From: JAAYCT01 sp964499575
Lineage (GTDB): Bacteria > Bacillota > Clostridia > Saccharofermentanales > Saccharofermentanaceae
Assembly (NCBI GenBank): GCA_964499575.1
Contig: CAZCLK010000002.1
Span: forward strand, 1-64,000
Direction of reading: 5' to 3'
Length of the DNA stretch: 64,000 bases
The position numbers and the translations under genes are program-made. Positions within the stretch are counted from its first letter, which is position 1. Each line of letters starts with the position of its first letter. Below the pieces are notes generated by a model. That model had not been told where the DNA came from. It did no database searches and saw only the letters and a program-made list of their open reading frames with translations. Positions 40,586-50,000 of the stretch are shown here, in pieces.

Positions 40586-41358
40586 GCGAGCATATGTCCG
40601 ATAAGACCTACAAATCACCCGATCAACGACTCGAAGAAAAAAAGAAGTCCGAGTCTCCGATGCGCGTGGTTCTGAACGGATTGCTTTTCGAAAATCCGTC
40701 CCTGCGCCTGATTCTCGGCATGTGTCCGATGCTGGCCATCACCATTTCCGCCAAGGCGAGCTTTTTCATGGGCCTCGCGGTCATATTCGTGCTTACCGGC
40801 TCGGAAGTGATTATTTCTCTTCTGCGGAAAATCATTCCGGATCAGGTCCGCATACCGGCCTTTATTACAGTCATTGCCGGTTTCGTGACCATCGTCCAAC
40901 TGATTATTTCCGCGTTTTTACCGGCGCTCAATGACTCTCTGGGGATCTATATCCCGCTCATCGTCGTCAACTGCATCGTCCTGGCGCGGGCGGAAAGTTT
41001 CGCCAGTAAGAAAGGCCCCGTCTTTGCGACTCTGGACGGTCTGAGCATGGGAGCCGGGTATATGCTCGCCATGCTTCTGATGAGCAGTATCCGTGAGATC
41101 CTCGGATCCGGTACTTTCTTTGATATTCCGTTGCCGCTATTCGGAACCGTGATCGAACCGATCATGTTCTTCGCGCTCCCGCCGGGCGGATTTTTCGTGT
41201 TCGGCATTTGCATCGTCATCATGCAGTTTATCATCAACGGTATCAATAAACGTGCCGCCCGGAAAAACAAAGCCCTTCTGCCCGAGAAGGCGACCTCCGG
41301 GTCCGCCTGTGAGTCCTGCGGCGCGTGCTCCGCGTGCGGCGGAAGCGAGGTGAAGTGA
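40582..41358 (+). CDS. rnfE: Electron transport complex subunit RnfE with a Cys-rich tail
   Basis: A 258-residue membrane subunit with about six helices; the family core (NGLLFENPSLRLILGMCPML; later the GLSMGAGY loop) is intact. After the last helix it has a charged stretch, then a tail with four cysteines evenly spaced as CxxCxxCxxC (C243, C246, C249, C252). RnfE and RnfA share a buried [2Fe-2S] cluster, but this soluble tail is extra. It overlaps rnfG by 4 bases and ends one base before rnfA. Confidence 0.93.
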   Translation: MSEHMSDKTYKSPDQRLEEKKKSESPMRVVLNGLLFENPSLRLILGMCPMLAITISAKASFFMGLAVIFVLTGSEVIISLLRKIIPDQVRIPAFITVIAGFVTIVQLIISAFLPALNDSLGIYIPLIVVNCIVLARAESFASKKGPVFATLDGLSMGAGYMLAMLLMSSIREILGSGTFFDIPLPLFGTVIEPIMFFALPPGGFFVFGICIVIMQFIINGINKRAARKNKALLPEKATSGSACESCGACSACGGSEVK

Positions 41359-41359
41359 T

Positions 41360-41950
41360 ATGGAAAAAATGCTGATCATCTTATTTTCAGCCATTCTGGT
41401 CGATAACTTCGTCCTTTCGAAATTTTTGGGCATCTGCCCGTTCCTCGGAGTGTCGAAAAACCTGAAGACGGCCATGGGCATGAGCGCGGCGGTTGTCGTA
41501 ATCATGCTCCTTGCGACCGCGATCACCTGGCCGATCCAGATCTTCCTTCTCGATCCGATGAATATCGGTTTCCTTCAGACCCTGGTCTTTATTCTGGTCA
41601 TCGCCGCGTTGGTTCAAATGGTCGAGACGATGATGAAGAAGTCGATGCCTCCGCTATACCGGGCTTTGGGCATTTACCTTCCCCTGATCACCACGAACTG
41701 CGCGGTTTTGGGTGTTACCATCCTGAATATCGATAGGGCCTATAACTTCGGCGAAGCGATGATCAACACACTCGGCGGCGGACTGGGCTTCGCGCTCGCC
41801 CTGTTTCTCTTTTCGGGCGTTCGGATGCGCATCGAGAAGGCCGATATCCCCAAAACCCTCCGCGGCCTCCCGATCACGCTGGTCGCCGCCTCACTGGTGT
41901 CCGTTTCCTTCTTCGCGTTCAAAGGCCTGATCGAAAACATTTTCGGATAA
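41360..41950 (+). CDS. rnfA: Electron transport complex subunit RnfA
   Basis: A 196-residue membrane subunit with six helices. It has the family core D-N-F-V-L-S-K-F-L-G-I-C-P-F-L-G-V-S near the start, and the matching loop L-P-L-I-T-T-N-C-A-V-L-G in the middle; each holds a conserved Cys used for the iron-sulfur site shared with RnfE. Its length is normal. Confidence 0.96.
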   Translation: MEKMLIILFSAILVDNFVLSKFLGICPFLGVSKNLKTAMGMSAAVVVIMLLATAITWPIQIFLLDPMNIGFLQTLVFILVIAALVQMVETMMKKSMPPLYRALGIYLPLITTNCAVLGVTILNIDRAYNFGEAMINTLGGGLGFALALFLFSGVRMRIEKADIPKTLRGLPITLVAASLVSVSFFAFKGLIENIFG

Positions 41951-41977
41951 TCCGTCCGTCATTCAAGGAGATATACT

Positions 41978-42799
41978 ATGTACGCAATACCGTTCCGACT
42001 TTTCGCCCTGGAGAACATATTGATTCCCAGCCTGATCATGCTGGGCACCGCTCTTCTTTTAGGCGTTCTGATCGTTATCGTTGCCAATATTTTCACTCTT
42101 CCCCGTAACGAGAAAAAGGAAGCGCTTGTGGACGCACTCCCGGGCGCGAACTGCGGCGGATGCGGTTTTGCCGGCTGTGAGGGCTATGCCGACTATCTTC
42201 TGAAGCCCGGCGCGGACACGAGTCTGTGTGCCGTCGGCGGCGCGGAATGTGCGCGGGAGATCGCGGAAATTTTGGGTACGGAAGTCAAGGAACCGGAAAA
42301 GAAGATCGTCGTTCTTCACTGTCAGGGGACCTCGGAGCACACCGCACCGCGCTATGAATACCTCGGGACCCAGTCCTGCCATCTGGCCCATAATCTCCTG
42401 GGCGGACCGGGCTCGTGCACCTACAGTTGCATGGGGTTGGGTGACTGCGTCGCGGTCTGCGCATTTGACGCCTTAATGATCAAGGACGGCATCGTTCACG
42501 TCGACCGGGAAAAGTGCACCGCCTGCGGCCAATGCGTTAAGGCCTGCCCCAAAAAGCTCCTGAAGCTTCTTCCTGCGGACGCCACGGTCGCCGTGCGCTG
42601 CAGCAATGAATGGCCGGGCGCTCAAACCCGAAAGATCTGCAATATCGGCTGTATCGGTTGCAAGCGCTGTGTCAAGGAGTGTCCGGTCGAAGCCATCTCG
42701 ATGAAAGGTTCTCTGGCTGTGATCGATCAGTCGCTCTGTACCCACTGCGGCGCGTGCGTCGCCGTCTGCCCGACCAAGGCCATTGCCGAGCTGCAATAA
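41978..42799 (+). CDS. rnfB: Electron transport complex subunit RnfB
   Basis: A 273-residue iron-sulfur subunit that takes electrons from ferredoxin. An N-terminal membrane helix (about 15-38) is followed by a four-cysteine domain (A-N-C-G-G-C-G-F-A-G-C near 57-67, then a later Cys), and three ferredoxin-type motifs near 150-165, 181-195 and 255-268. AAGGAG stands before the ATG. It closes the rnf operon; PFOR, further right in the window, is the likely source of reduced ferredoxin. Confidence 0.95.
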   Translation: MYAIPFRLFALENILIPSLIMLGTALLLGVLIVIVANIFTLPRNEKKEALVDALPGANCGGCGFAGCEGYADYLLKPGADTSLCAVGGAECAREIAEILGTEVKEPEKKIVVLHCQGTSEHTAPRYEYLGTQSCHLAHNLLGGPGSCTYSCMGLGDCVAVCAFDALMIKDGIVHVDREKCTACGQCVKACPKKLLKLLPADATVAVRCSNEWPGAQTRKICNIGCIGCKRCVKECPVEAISMKGSLAVIDQSLCTHCGACVAVCPTKAIAELQ

Positions 42800-42824
42800 A
42801 TCACTGATTTTGTCCGGATTATCC

Positions 42825-42853
42825 TTGCGTACCGAGTATAATTGTGTTATTAT
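42825..42853 (+). promoter_or_regulatory. Promoter of rpmB
   Basis: TTGCGT (42825-42830), 17 bases, extended -10 TGtTATTAT with the hexamer at 42848-42853. Another TATAAT (42837-42842) has no matching -35. Confidence 0.6.
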
Positions 42854-42891
42854 TCTCTCTGCGCGTTATCCGGAATTGAGGAGGTATTACC

Positions 42892-43089
42892 ATGGCAAAG
42901 TGCGAAATCTGCCAGAAGAATATGTTTTTCGGCAGAAAGATCAGAATCACCCGTTCGCAGATTTCCCGCCGTGCACTGACACAGCAGAACGCAAATGTGC
43001 GCACCGTTCGGGTTATGGTCAACAACACACCCAAGACGATGCATGTGTGCACACGCTGTCTTCGTTCCGGTGCGGTCGAGAGAGCTTGA
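42892..43089 (+). CDS. rpmB: 50S ribosomal protein L28
   Basis: A 65-residue ribosomal protein. It has two zinc-type cysteine pairs (C4/C7 and C53/C56), the zinc-containing form of L28. The start follows GAGGAGG. It is monocistronic, with its own promoter and terminator. Confidence 0.96.
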   Translation: MAKCEICQKNMFFGRKIRITRSQISRRALTQQNANVRTVRVMVNNTPKTMHVCTRCLRSGAVERA

Positions 43090-43112
43090 TTTATTGCTTC
43101 TGAGACGATTTA

Positions 43113-43137
43113 AGCAGCCCTTCCGGGGCTGCTTTTT
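43113..43137 (+). terminator. Rho-independent terminator of rpmB
   Basis: AGCAGCCC (43113-43120), five-base loop, GGGCTGCT (43126-43133), then five T including the last stem base. Confidence 0.95.
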
Positions 43138-43195
43138 GTTGGCCGGATTATTTGAAATACACTGCACGCGTCCCGATCCGGCCGCGGATCGATCC

Positions 43196-44395
43196 TTACT
43201 CGAAAATTCTCCGTACTGCGATGATTCGATCCTGCAACTTGAGATTATCCGAAAAGGACGTAAGCCGAAGCGTCGTCTTGCTCTTTGATATCATGATCAG
43301 AGTACCGGTCTCGGTACAGATTCCCATCTCGTACGGAACGCCCGTTCCTTCCTCCAAAGGATGGCGGAAGAAAACCAGATCCCCCGGCATAATGCTGTCG
43401 ACCAACAGTTCGCCGGTGATCTCATCATATTTCAACGTAACCGCTTCGCCGGCCGTCATCTGATCCGCCATTACTCGCGGCAGAGCCACGCCGTTCACCG
43501 ACGCCGAGACATACGCGAGTCCCGGCACCGACAGGCCGCGTTTGGTGATGCCGCCGCTAAGATGCGTCACATTGACAAAGCTCAAAACCGAACTGACGAA
43601 ATATCGGACGCCGACCTTTTCGACCGGGGCATAGACACCGAGTTCAATAACGCCGCTGCTGCTGACCCAGCCGTCCTTTCCGTCGGGAAGCGCGATGTGA
43701 TAAACACCGTCCCCCTTCCGGTCCGAAAAAAGGACCGTGTTCATCATGACCTCTATTTCGAGGGTCCCGTTACTGGCATGAGACATGATGTTCTTTGACA
43801 CGTCGGAGACAACGAGTTTATACAGATGCTTGTCCGGCTCGATCGAATCCATGACTGCGGACAGGTCCTTTTCCGGTACGAATCCCTCCAGCCCGTCAAG
43901 CGTCCGAATCAATACGTATCCGTCCGTAGGTGACTGAGATAACAATTGGACCGGTTCGTTGAAAAGCAATTGAGTGATCCGTTCACTTCGAACATCCGGT
44001 TCCTGCATCAGGCTTGTGACATAACGGATCACCATGCGATCCGATTCGGACGTGTATATTTTGACTTCCTGAGGAGCAATATACATGGCGATCTCCGGCG
44101 ACTTGATGAGCTTGGGAAGCCAGACCGGAAGAATCCAGAACAGAAGCGCCAGTATGCATACAAAAATCACGGCCGGCAGGATAAACTGCGAGGGGCCACG
44201 TTTTGCTGTTCTCTTAATGTTGGTATCCTCGTCTTCCAGCAACCAGACCTCTTTGAGGTCCTGGGCCGTTCCGAATTTACCTTCCAAGCCCGCGATCTTG
44301 TCGGATTCGGGAATATCTTTCGATTCCGGAACTCTGATTTTCGCCGGTTTGATCGACCGGCCGATCGATCGAAAAAATTTCCGGATATGTTTCAT
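43196..44395 (-). CDS. SH3/NlpC-P60-like envelope protein, apparently catalytically dead
   Basis: A 399-residue protein: cytoplasmic N-terminus, one membrane helix (71-93), two SH3-like regions (about 105-170 and 185-245), and a C-terminal NlpC/P60-like region (about 275-399), recognised by G-G-x4-G-L, then N-G-V-A-L-P-R-V-M-A-D-Q, and G-D-L-V-F-F. NlpC/P60 enzymes cut cell-wall peptides with a Cys in G-L-D-C-S-G-L and a His in H-V-G-I-Y. Here the matching residues are Val290 (GLSVPGLAYV) and Glu356 (PYEMGIC), so both are lost. It may bind peptidoglycan instead. The ATG at 44395 overlaps the acpS stop by 4 bases; the frame is open to 44440. Confidence 0.75.
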   Translation of the reverse strand: MKHIRKFFRSIGRSIKPAKIRVPESKDIPESDKIAGLEGKFGTAQDLKEVWLLEDEDTNIKRTAKRGPSQFILPAVIFVCILALLFWILPVWLPKLIKSPEIAMYIAPQEVKIYTSESDRMVIRYVTSLMQEPDVRSERITQLLFNEPVQLLSQSPTDGYVLIRTLDGLEGFVPEKDLSAVMDSIEPDKHLYKLVVSDVSKNIMSHASNGTLEIEVMMNTVLFSDRKGDGVYHIALPDGKDGWVSSSGVIELGVYAPVEKVGVRYFVSSVLSFVNVTHLSGGITKRGLSVPGLAYVSASVNGVALPRVMADQMTAGEAVTLKYDEITGELLVDSIMPGDLVFFRHPLEEGTGVPYEMGICTETGTLIMISKSKTTLRLTSFSDNLKLQDRIIAVRRIFE

Positions 44396-44808
44396 CCGTT
44401 GTCTCCCGTGTGGTTTTTTTCCGAAAATTCCATGACGCACATGGCAATCGCCGTGTCACCGTCATGGGAAATACTGACGGACGACGAGACCCCGCCCAAT
44501 CCGTCAAATACGCATTGTGCGGCTCCGTGAAGCTTCAGTTCCGGTCGTCCGTTCTCATCTACAGAAATTTCAATGTCGGTGAACCCGATGCCCTGTCTCC
44601 AGATTCCCGTCCCCAATGCTTTGGAGACCGCCTCCTTTGCCGAAAAGCGAGCCGCCAAAGATTCCATCCGCAGGCCTCCCTGACTGTCGAAACATGCGGC
44701 TGCCTCGGACTTCGTAAATACCCGATTTAGAAAAAGATCACCCTTCCTGTTAAAAAGGTCCCGGATCCTTGAAATTCGGATCACATCCACGCCGCAAGCG
44801 ATCGCCAT
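44392..44808 (-). CDS. acpS: Holo-[acyl-carrier-protein] synthase
   Basis: A 138-residue phosphopantetheinyl transferase that activates acyl carrier protein. It opens M-A-I-A-C-G-V-D-V-I-R-I with D8, and has the second metal-binding residue E59 in R-F-S-A-K-E-A-V-S-K-A-L-G-T-G. The start ATG at 44808 follows the helicase-loader stop by one base (TAACATG), so translation is probably coupled; no clear ribosome site is seen. Length fits AcpS (120-140). Confidence 0.93.
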   Translation of the reverse strand: MAIACGVDVIRISRIRDLFNRKGDLFLNRVFTKSEAAACFDSQGGLRMESLAARFSAKEAVSKALGTGIWRQGIGFTDIEISVDENGRPELKLHGAAQCVFDGLGGVSSSVSISHDGDTAIAMCVMEFSEKNHTGDNG

Positions 44809-44809
44809 G

Positions 44810-45811
44810 TTACGGTTGAGTCCGATTCTGCCGACGGACTTTGCCTCCTTTGGTTTTTCGATATGCGTCTTTTGTTCGGATATCATCGCCCTCAAAACGG
44901 AAGACCTTGAAATCGCCGATCAGGCGGGAATGAAGCCGGTTGTCATAATGCTTGCCGAGCTCCGCCAGAGAAAGATTGGTCGTGATTACCGTCGCGCGTC
45001 CGTTCTGTTGCCGCTCCCCGATGATGAACAAAAGATCGGCGGCATTATATGGGCCCTTTGCCTCGACGCCCAATTCGTCGATGACGAGAAAATCAACATT
45101 CAGGATCAAGTTGCGTTTTGCACCGATTTCCGCGTCTCTTTTCGGATCGGGATTAAACGAGCGGATCAGTGTCCGGTATTCATCCATAGTCTCGATCATT
45201 TCTGCGGAACGGATCACCAGCACGGGTTCCGCACGCTCCAGCACCGCGCGCGCGATACTGACCGCCATGAACGTCTTTCCGGTGCCGGGATTTCCCCAAA
45301 AAAGCAGGTTGGGTCGGTCCTTCGGCTCCAAATCGATGTACACGCGACAGAAATCAACAATCGGACGGATCTTCTCCGGCTCGGAGTACAGGGTATCCGA
45401 GAATTCGGAAAAGGAGATATCCGGGTACCGTTGAAGACCGGACATTTCAAAATAGACCGGACCCAGAAGCGTCTTGATACATTTGCAGGGAAGCCCGTTA
45501 AGTAAACCTTCGTCTTTACAGAGCGGACAATACGGTATCGGGCGTTCAAAATCCTCCGGGACGCCGAGTCGTGCCAGAAGAGCGGCACGTTCTTTCGAAA
45601 GGCGGTCCGATTCGGCGGCATACCCGGACACATCGCGGTTTTCGAGAAGAGCGAGCATCCGTTCCGCCGTCATAAAACGAAGTTGTTGATCCATTTCCCG
45701 CAGTTCCGGGTACTTTTCATAGATGTCAAGAACCCGTCGCGCGCAGAGCACCTCGCTTTCGACCCTTCTGTCCGATAGTATACTTGTTATCCCCGGGGGA
45801 ATTTGACCCAT
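44810..45811 (-). CDS. DnaI/DnaC-type replicative helicase loader
   Basis: A 333-residue AAA+ ATPase that loads the replicative helicase. An N-terminal helical region is followed by a zinc-type cluster (C95, C98, C109, C111) and the ATPase with Walker A GNPGTGKT (173-180), Walker B D-F-L-V-I-D-E-L-G, and the I-T-T-N-L sensor motif. AGGAGG before the ATG overlaps the dnaD stop. It lies between dnaD and acpS. Confidence 0.92.
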   Translation of the reverse strand: MGQIPPGITSILSDRRVESEVLCARRVLDIYEKYPELREMDQQLRFMTAERMLALLENRDVSGYAAESDRLSKERAALLARLGVPEDFERPIPYCPLCKDEGLLNGLPCKCIKTLLGPVYFEMSGLQRYPDISFSEFSDTLYSEPEKIRPIVDFCRVYIDLEPKDRPNLLFWGNPGTGKTFMAVSIARAVLERAEPVLVIRSAEMIETMDEYRTLIRSFNPDPKRDAEIGAKRNLILNVDFLVIDELGVEAKGPYNAADLLFIIGERQQNGRATVITTNLSLAELGKHYDNRLHSRLIGDFKVFRFEGDDIRTKDAYRKTKGGKVRRQNRTQP

Positions 45812-45820
45812 GATGTCCTC

Positions 45821-46867
45821 CTAGCGCGGACCCGCTTCCGCCGGTCCGCTCGCGTAACGCTCCAAAAGTTCGTTCGGGTCGTCCTCGAATCGCTGAAGTT
45901 CTTCTTCCGAATACGAAACACCGGCAAAATTTTGTCGTGCCGAACCGGCTCCCGCCTGAGCGCCTGCGGCTCTTTCATTTCTGTAGCGGGCGCTGTTGAG
46001 TCGGGCTTGATCTTCATCAAAGGCTTTCGCGTCAGCAAGCGTCTTGACGCCCGCGGCATACCATGTCATCAGAAGATCATTGGCGCGCTTCATCGAGGGA
46101 ACGGTACTGAATTCGCATACCTTCCGGATCGCGTATTCCATGACATCATAGGGGTATGCGAGTTTCTCGATCCATACACGCACGGTGTCCTCGTCGAATC
46201 CGGTCATATTCTTCCTCAAGCGTTTGCCGAGTTTTCTGAGCGTAACCGCTACCTCTTCTTCGCGCTTCAGATATTCATCCAGATCCTTGGCGGTACTGAT
46301 ACCTTTTCCGTGCCATTGGACAGCCGTGTACTTGACCTTGGATACCGAATTCAGCTGATTATTCTTATAAAGCTGTTGGAACAAGGCATAAATGACATCC
46401 GGATCAAAGCCAAACTCAAAAAGCAATGTGTCGATTTCACGGTACCACGGATAAGCCATCGAACCGTGAAAAAAAGTGCTTTCGATCGAACCGGCCAACT
46501 TCTCGCGCGCTTCGTTGAGCGGGGATATCGGTTCATTCTCCGTGCCCTCTTCGCGTTTCGCGCGCTGGATATAACGCTCCACTTCGGCGGCCTTGAGGTC
46601 GCTGATCCTCAGTTTGCCCTTCTCATCACGATCGATCAGACCCGCGAGCGAAAGCTCCGTCAATGCGCTCTTAACATCCTGGAGTGCGGCGGAAAGTCTT
46701 GAGGCAATGTCCTTCTCACCGATTGTGTAGCCTTTCCCGGACGCCATCAGAAGGTAAAGGTATATCTGCACCGACACCCCGGACAAGCCGGGCATGAAAT
46801 CGGAAATAAACAGATCCGGCACCGCCGTATCCGAGAGCAGGAGCTTTTTCCGGTCATCGGATCTCAC
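45821..46867 (-). CDS. DnaD domain replication initiation protein
   Basis: A 348-residue protein. The N-terminal winged-helix region (about 15-100) is followed by one DnaD-type domain (about 130-200) and a second DnaD-like region (about 215-280) with Y-P-Y-D-V-M-E-Y-A-I ... then an unstructured tail. Such proteins cooperate with DnaI in loading the helicase at oriC or stalled forks. The start is GTG at 46867, ten bases behind GGAGG. A TTG at 46897 lies almost on the predicted transcript start and is rejected. Confidence 0.9.
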   Translation of the reverse strand: MRSDDRKKLLLSDTAVPDLFISDFMPGLSGVSVQIYLYLLMASGKGYTIGEKDIASRLSAALQDVKSALTELSLAGLIDRDEKGKLRISDLKAAEVERYIQRAKREEGTENEPISPLNEAREKLAGSIESTFFHGSMAYPWYREIDTLLFEFGFDPDVIYALFQQLYKNNQLNSVSKVKYTAVQWHGKGISTAKDLDEYLKREEEVAVTLRKLGKRLRKNMTGFDEDTVRVWIEKLAYPYDVMEYAIRKVCEFSTVPSMKRANDLLMTWYAAGVKTLADAKAFDEDQARLNSARYRNERAAGAQAGAGSARQNFAGVSYSEEELQRFEDDPNELLERYASGPAEAGPR

Positions 46868-46902
46868 TGAATAATAACCTCCGCGAGCGTAAATCAATCC
46901 TA

Positions 46903-46932
46903 ATTATAGCATCACCCATCCGCCTTTTCCAA
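46903..46932 (-). promoter_or_regulatory. Promoter of the dnaD-dnaI-acpS operon
   Basis: Read leftward: TTGGAA (46927-46932), 18 bases, TGcTATAAT with the hexamer at 46903-46908. Confidence 0.75.
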
Positions 46933-46956
46933 CTCGAAGAAAAGATAAAAATGTTT

Positions 46957-46982
46957 CGGACCCGGGCGACCGCCCGGGTCCG
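46957..46982 (-). terminator. Terminator of the PFOR gene
   Basis: A 12-bp perfect stem CGGACCCGGGCG / CGCCCGGGTCCG with a 2-base loop, followed leftward by AAACATTTTTATC. It lies 35 bases beyond the stop. Confidence 0.85.
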
Positions 46983-47016
46983 AATTCAACGCTTTTTTTG
47001 AACGGTCAATGCGGGA

Positions 47017-50000
47017 TCAACCCTGCTCTGCCTTTTTCTTGTAGGAGTCATAGCGATCCATCGCATCCTGTTTGTTCTTCTCAAACATGGTCTGGACTTT
47101 CTCTGCCGGATATTTCTTAAAGAGTGAATTGTAGCGAACTTCACTGTTCAGGAAAGCCATGAAATCTCCGCTGGGCTCTTTGGAGTCCAACGTAAACGGA
47201 TTCTTTCCTTCGTCCTTCAGCATCGGATTGAAGCGGTACAATTGCCAGTACCCGCACTCGACCGCATCCTTCTCGTGCTGTTGTGTGGAGCCCATACCGC
47301 TCTTGATGCCGTGATTGATACACGGCGCGTAGCAGATGATGATCGACGGGCCGTTATAGGCTTCCGCCTCGGTCATCGCCTTGATCAGCTGGTTTTGGTT
47401 TGCGCCCATCGCGACTTGCGCGACATAGACGTAACCATAAGCCATTGCCATCATGCCGAGATCCTTCTTTTTGATCGGTTTGCCGCCGGCGGCAAACTGA
47501 GCGATCGCTCCGGTCGGGGTCGATTTGGATGCCTGACCGCCGGTATTGGAATAAACCTCTGTGTCGAGAACCAGAACGTTGACATTCTCGCCGGTTGCCA
47601 GGACATGGTCGAGTCCGCCGTATCCGATATCGTATGCCCATCCGTCACCGCCGATGATCCAGGTGGAGCGCTTCATGAAGTAATCCTCATATTGAAGGAT
47701 ATTATCGATGTCCGTCTTGACCGCCGAATCCGTGCCCTTGTACGCCTTCAGAGCGGCGCTCAAAGCCGCCGCAGTATCGCGAGCCGCATCGTTGTCGTCG
47801 AATTTCTCGAGCCATGCGTTACCGGCTTCCTTAATTGCCTCGTCATCGACCTTTACGAGCAATGACTTCAGTTGATCGGCCACTCGATTCCTGAGCTGCT
47901 TTGCTCCCAGGTGCATACCCAGACCATGCTCCGCATTATCCTCGAAAAGCGAGTTCGCCCATGCCGGTCCGCATCCCTTCGAATTGGTGGTATACGGCAT
48001 GGAAGGAGCCGATCCGCCCCAGATCGAGGAGCATCCGGTCGCGTTCGAGATCTGCATGCGATCTCCGAACAACTGGGTCAGAAGTTTCGCGTACGCGGTC
48101 TCGCCGCATCCCGCGCAAGCGCCCGAGAATTCAAGAAGCGGGGTTTCGAACTGACTGCCCTTGATCGTCTTCTTGTTGGCGGGGTTCTCCTTAACGGTAA
48201 TCGTCATCGCGAAATCCCAATTGTCCGCTTCGTCCATGTGATCTTTCAGAGGAGCCATGGTCAAAGCCTTCTCCTTTGCGGGACAGGTTGCTGCGCAGGT
48301 GCCGCAGCCCGTGCAGTCCAGCGCGGAGACCTGCATACGGTACTGATAGTTCTCGTAGCCCTTCATCCCGACCTTGGTCGCGAATGTTGCCTTCTTGGCC
48401 TCTTCTTCGTTCAGGAGGAACGGACGGATGGCTGCGTGCGGGCACACCAGGGAGCACTGATTGCACTGGATGCACTTACTCGGATCCCAGATCGGAATAT
48501 CGACCGCGATTCCGCGTTTCTCATACTTGGCGGTCCCTTGCGGGAAGGTGCCGTCCTCACGTCCGGAGAATGCCGAGACGGGAAGTTTATCGCCTTCCTG
48601 AGCATTCATCACTTCCACAACGTTGCTGATGAAGGCGGGAACTGCCTTCTTGGCGACCGGCGTGTCCTCGGCATTTGCCCAGGAATCCGGAATCTTCACT
48701 TCGACAACCGCGTCGACTCCCGCGTCAATGGCCGCATAGTTCATATTGACGATATCGTCGCCCTTCGCGCCGTAGGATTTGAGCGCGGCCTTCTTCATCA
48801 GTTCGACTGCTTTTTCAACGGGAATGATGTTCGCGAGTTTGAAAAACGCCGATTGGCAAATCGTGTTGATGCGTCCGCCCAATCCGATTTCTCTCGCTTT
48901 CTCGACAGCGTCGATCGTGTAGAACTTGATGTTGTTTTTCGCAAGAAAACGCTTCACCGATCCCGGCAGGTTCTCATTAAGTTCCTCACCCTTCCACTGC
49001 GTGTTCAGGAGGAAAGTACCGCCCTTCTTAAGCGGCGTCAGCATATCGTACTTATCGACGTAGGACTGGTTGTGGCAAGCGATAAAGTCCGCCTTGTTGA
49101 CCAGATAGGTCGAGCGGATCGGGGTCTTACCGAAACGCAGATCGGAAATGGTGACACCGCCGGATTTCTTGGAGTCATAAGAGAAATATGCCTGTGCGTA
49201 CATGTCGGTGTTATCACCGATGATCTTAATGGAGTTCTTGTTAGCGCCAACCGTACCGTCCGCGCCCAGGCCCCAGAAACGAGCCGCGAAGGTTCCCTCG
49301 CCGGCGACGTCGATTGTCTCGTCCAGCGCAAGCGACAGATTTGTCACATCATCGACGATACCGATCGTGAATTGACGCTTCGGATCGCTCTTTGAGAGTT
49401 CTTTGTACACCGCCAGGATCTGGTCCGGAGTGGTATCCTTCGAGCCCAGTCCGTAACGCCCGCCGATGATTCGCGGAGCTTTGGAGTCTCCGGCGAAAGC
49501 GGCGCATACATCCAGGAAAAGCGGCTCGCCGTGCGCGCCGGGTTCCTTCGTACGGTCGAGGACCGCAACCGATTTAACGGTGGACGGGAGAGCGGCAAGG
49601 AAGTGCTCGACCGAGAACGGACGATAGAGGCGAACCTTAAGAAGACCGACTTTCTCTCCTTTTGCGTTCAGATAATCGACCGTCTCTTCGGCAGTCTCGA
49701 CGGCGGAACCCATCGCGATAATGACACGCTCGGCATCCGGCGCGCCGTAATAGTTGAACAACTTGTAATCGGTGCCGCGGACGGCATTGATCTTGTCCAT
49801 GTATTTCTGAACAATCGCCGGCAAAGCCAGATAGAAGGGATTTGCCGCCTCACGGGCCTGGAAATAAATGTCCGGATTCTGAGCCGTTCCGTGGAGAACC
49901 GGGCAGTTCGGTGAAAGACTGCGCCTTCTGAATTCCTTGAGCGCGTCATAATCAACCATTCCCGCAAAATCATCGTAATCGATCACATCGATCTTCTGGA

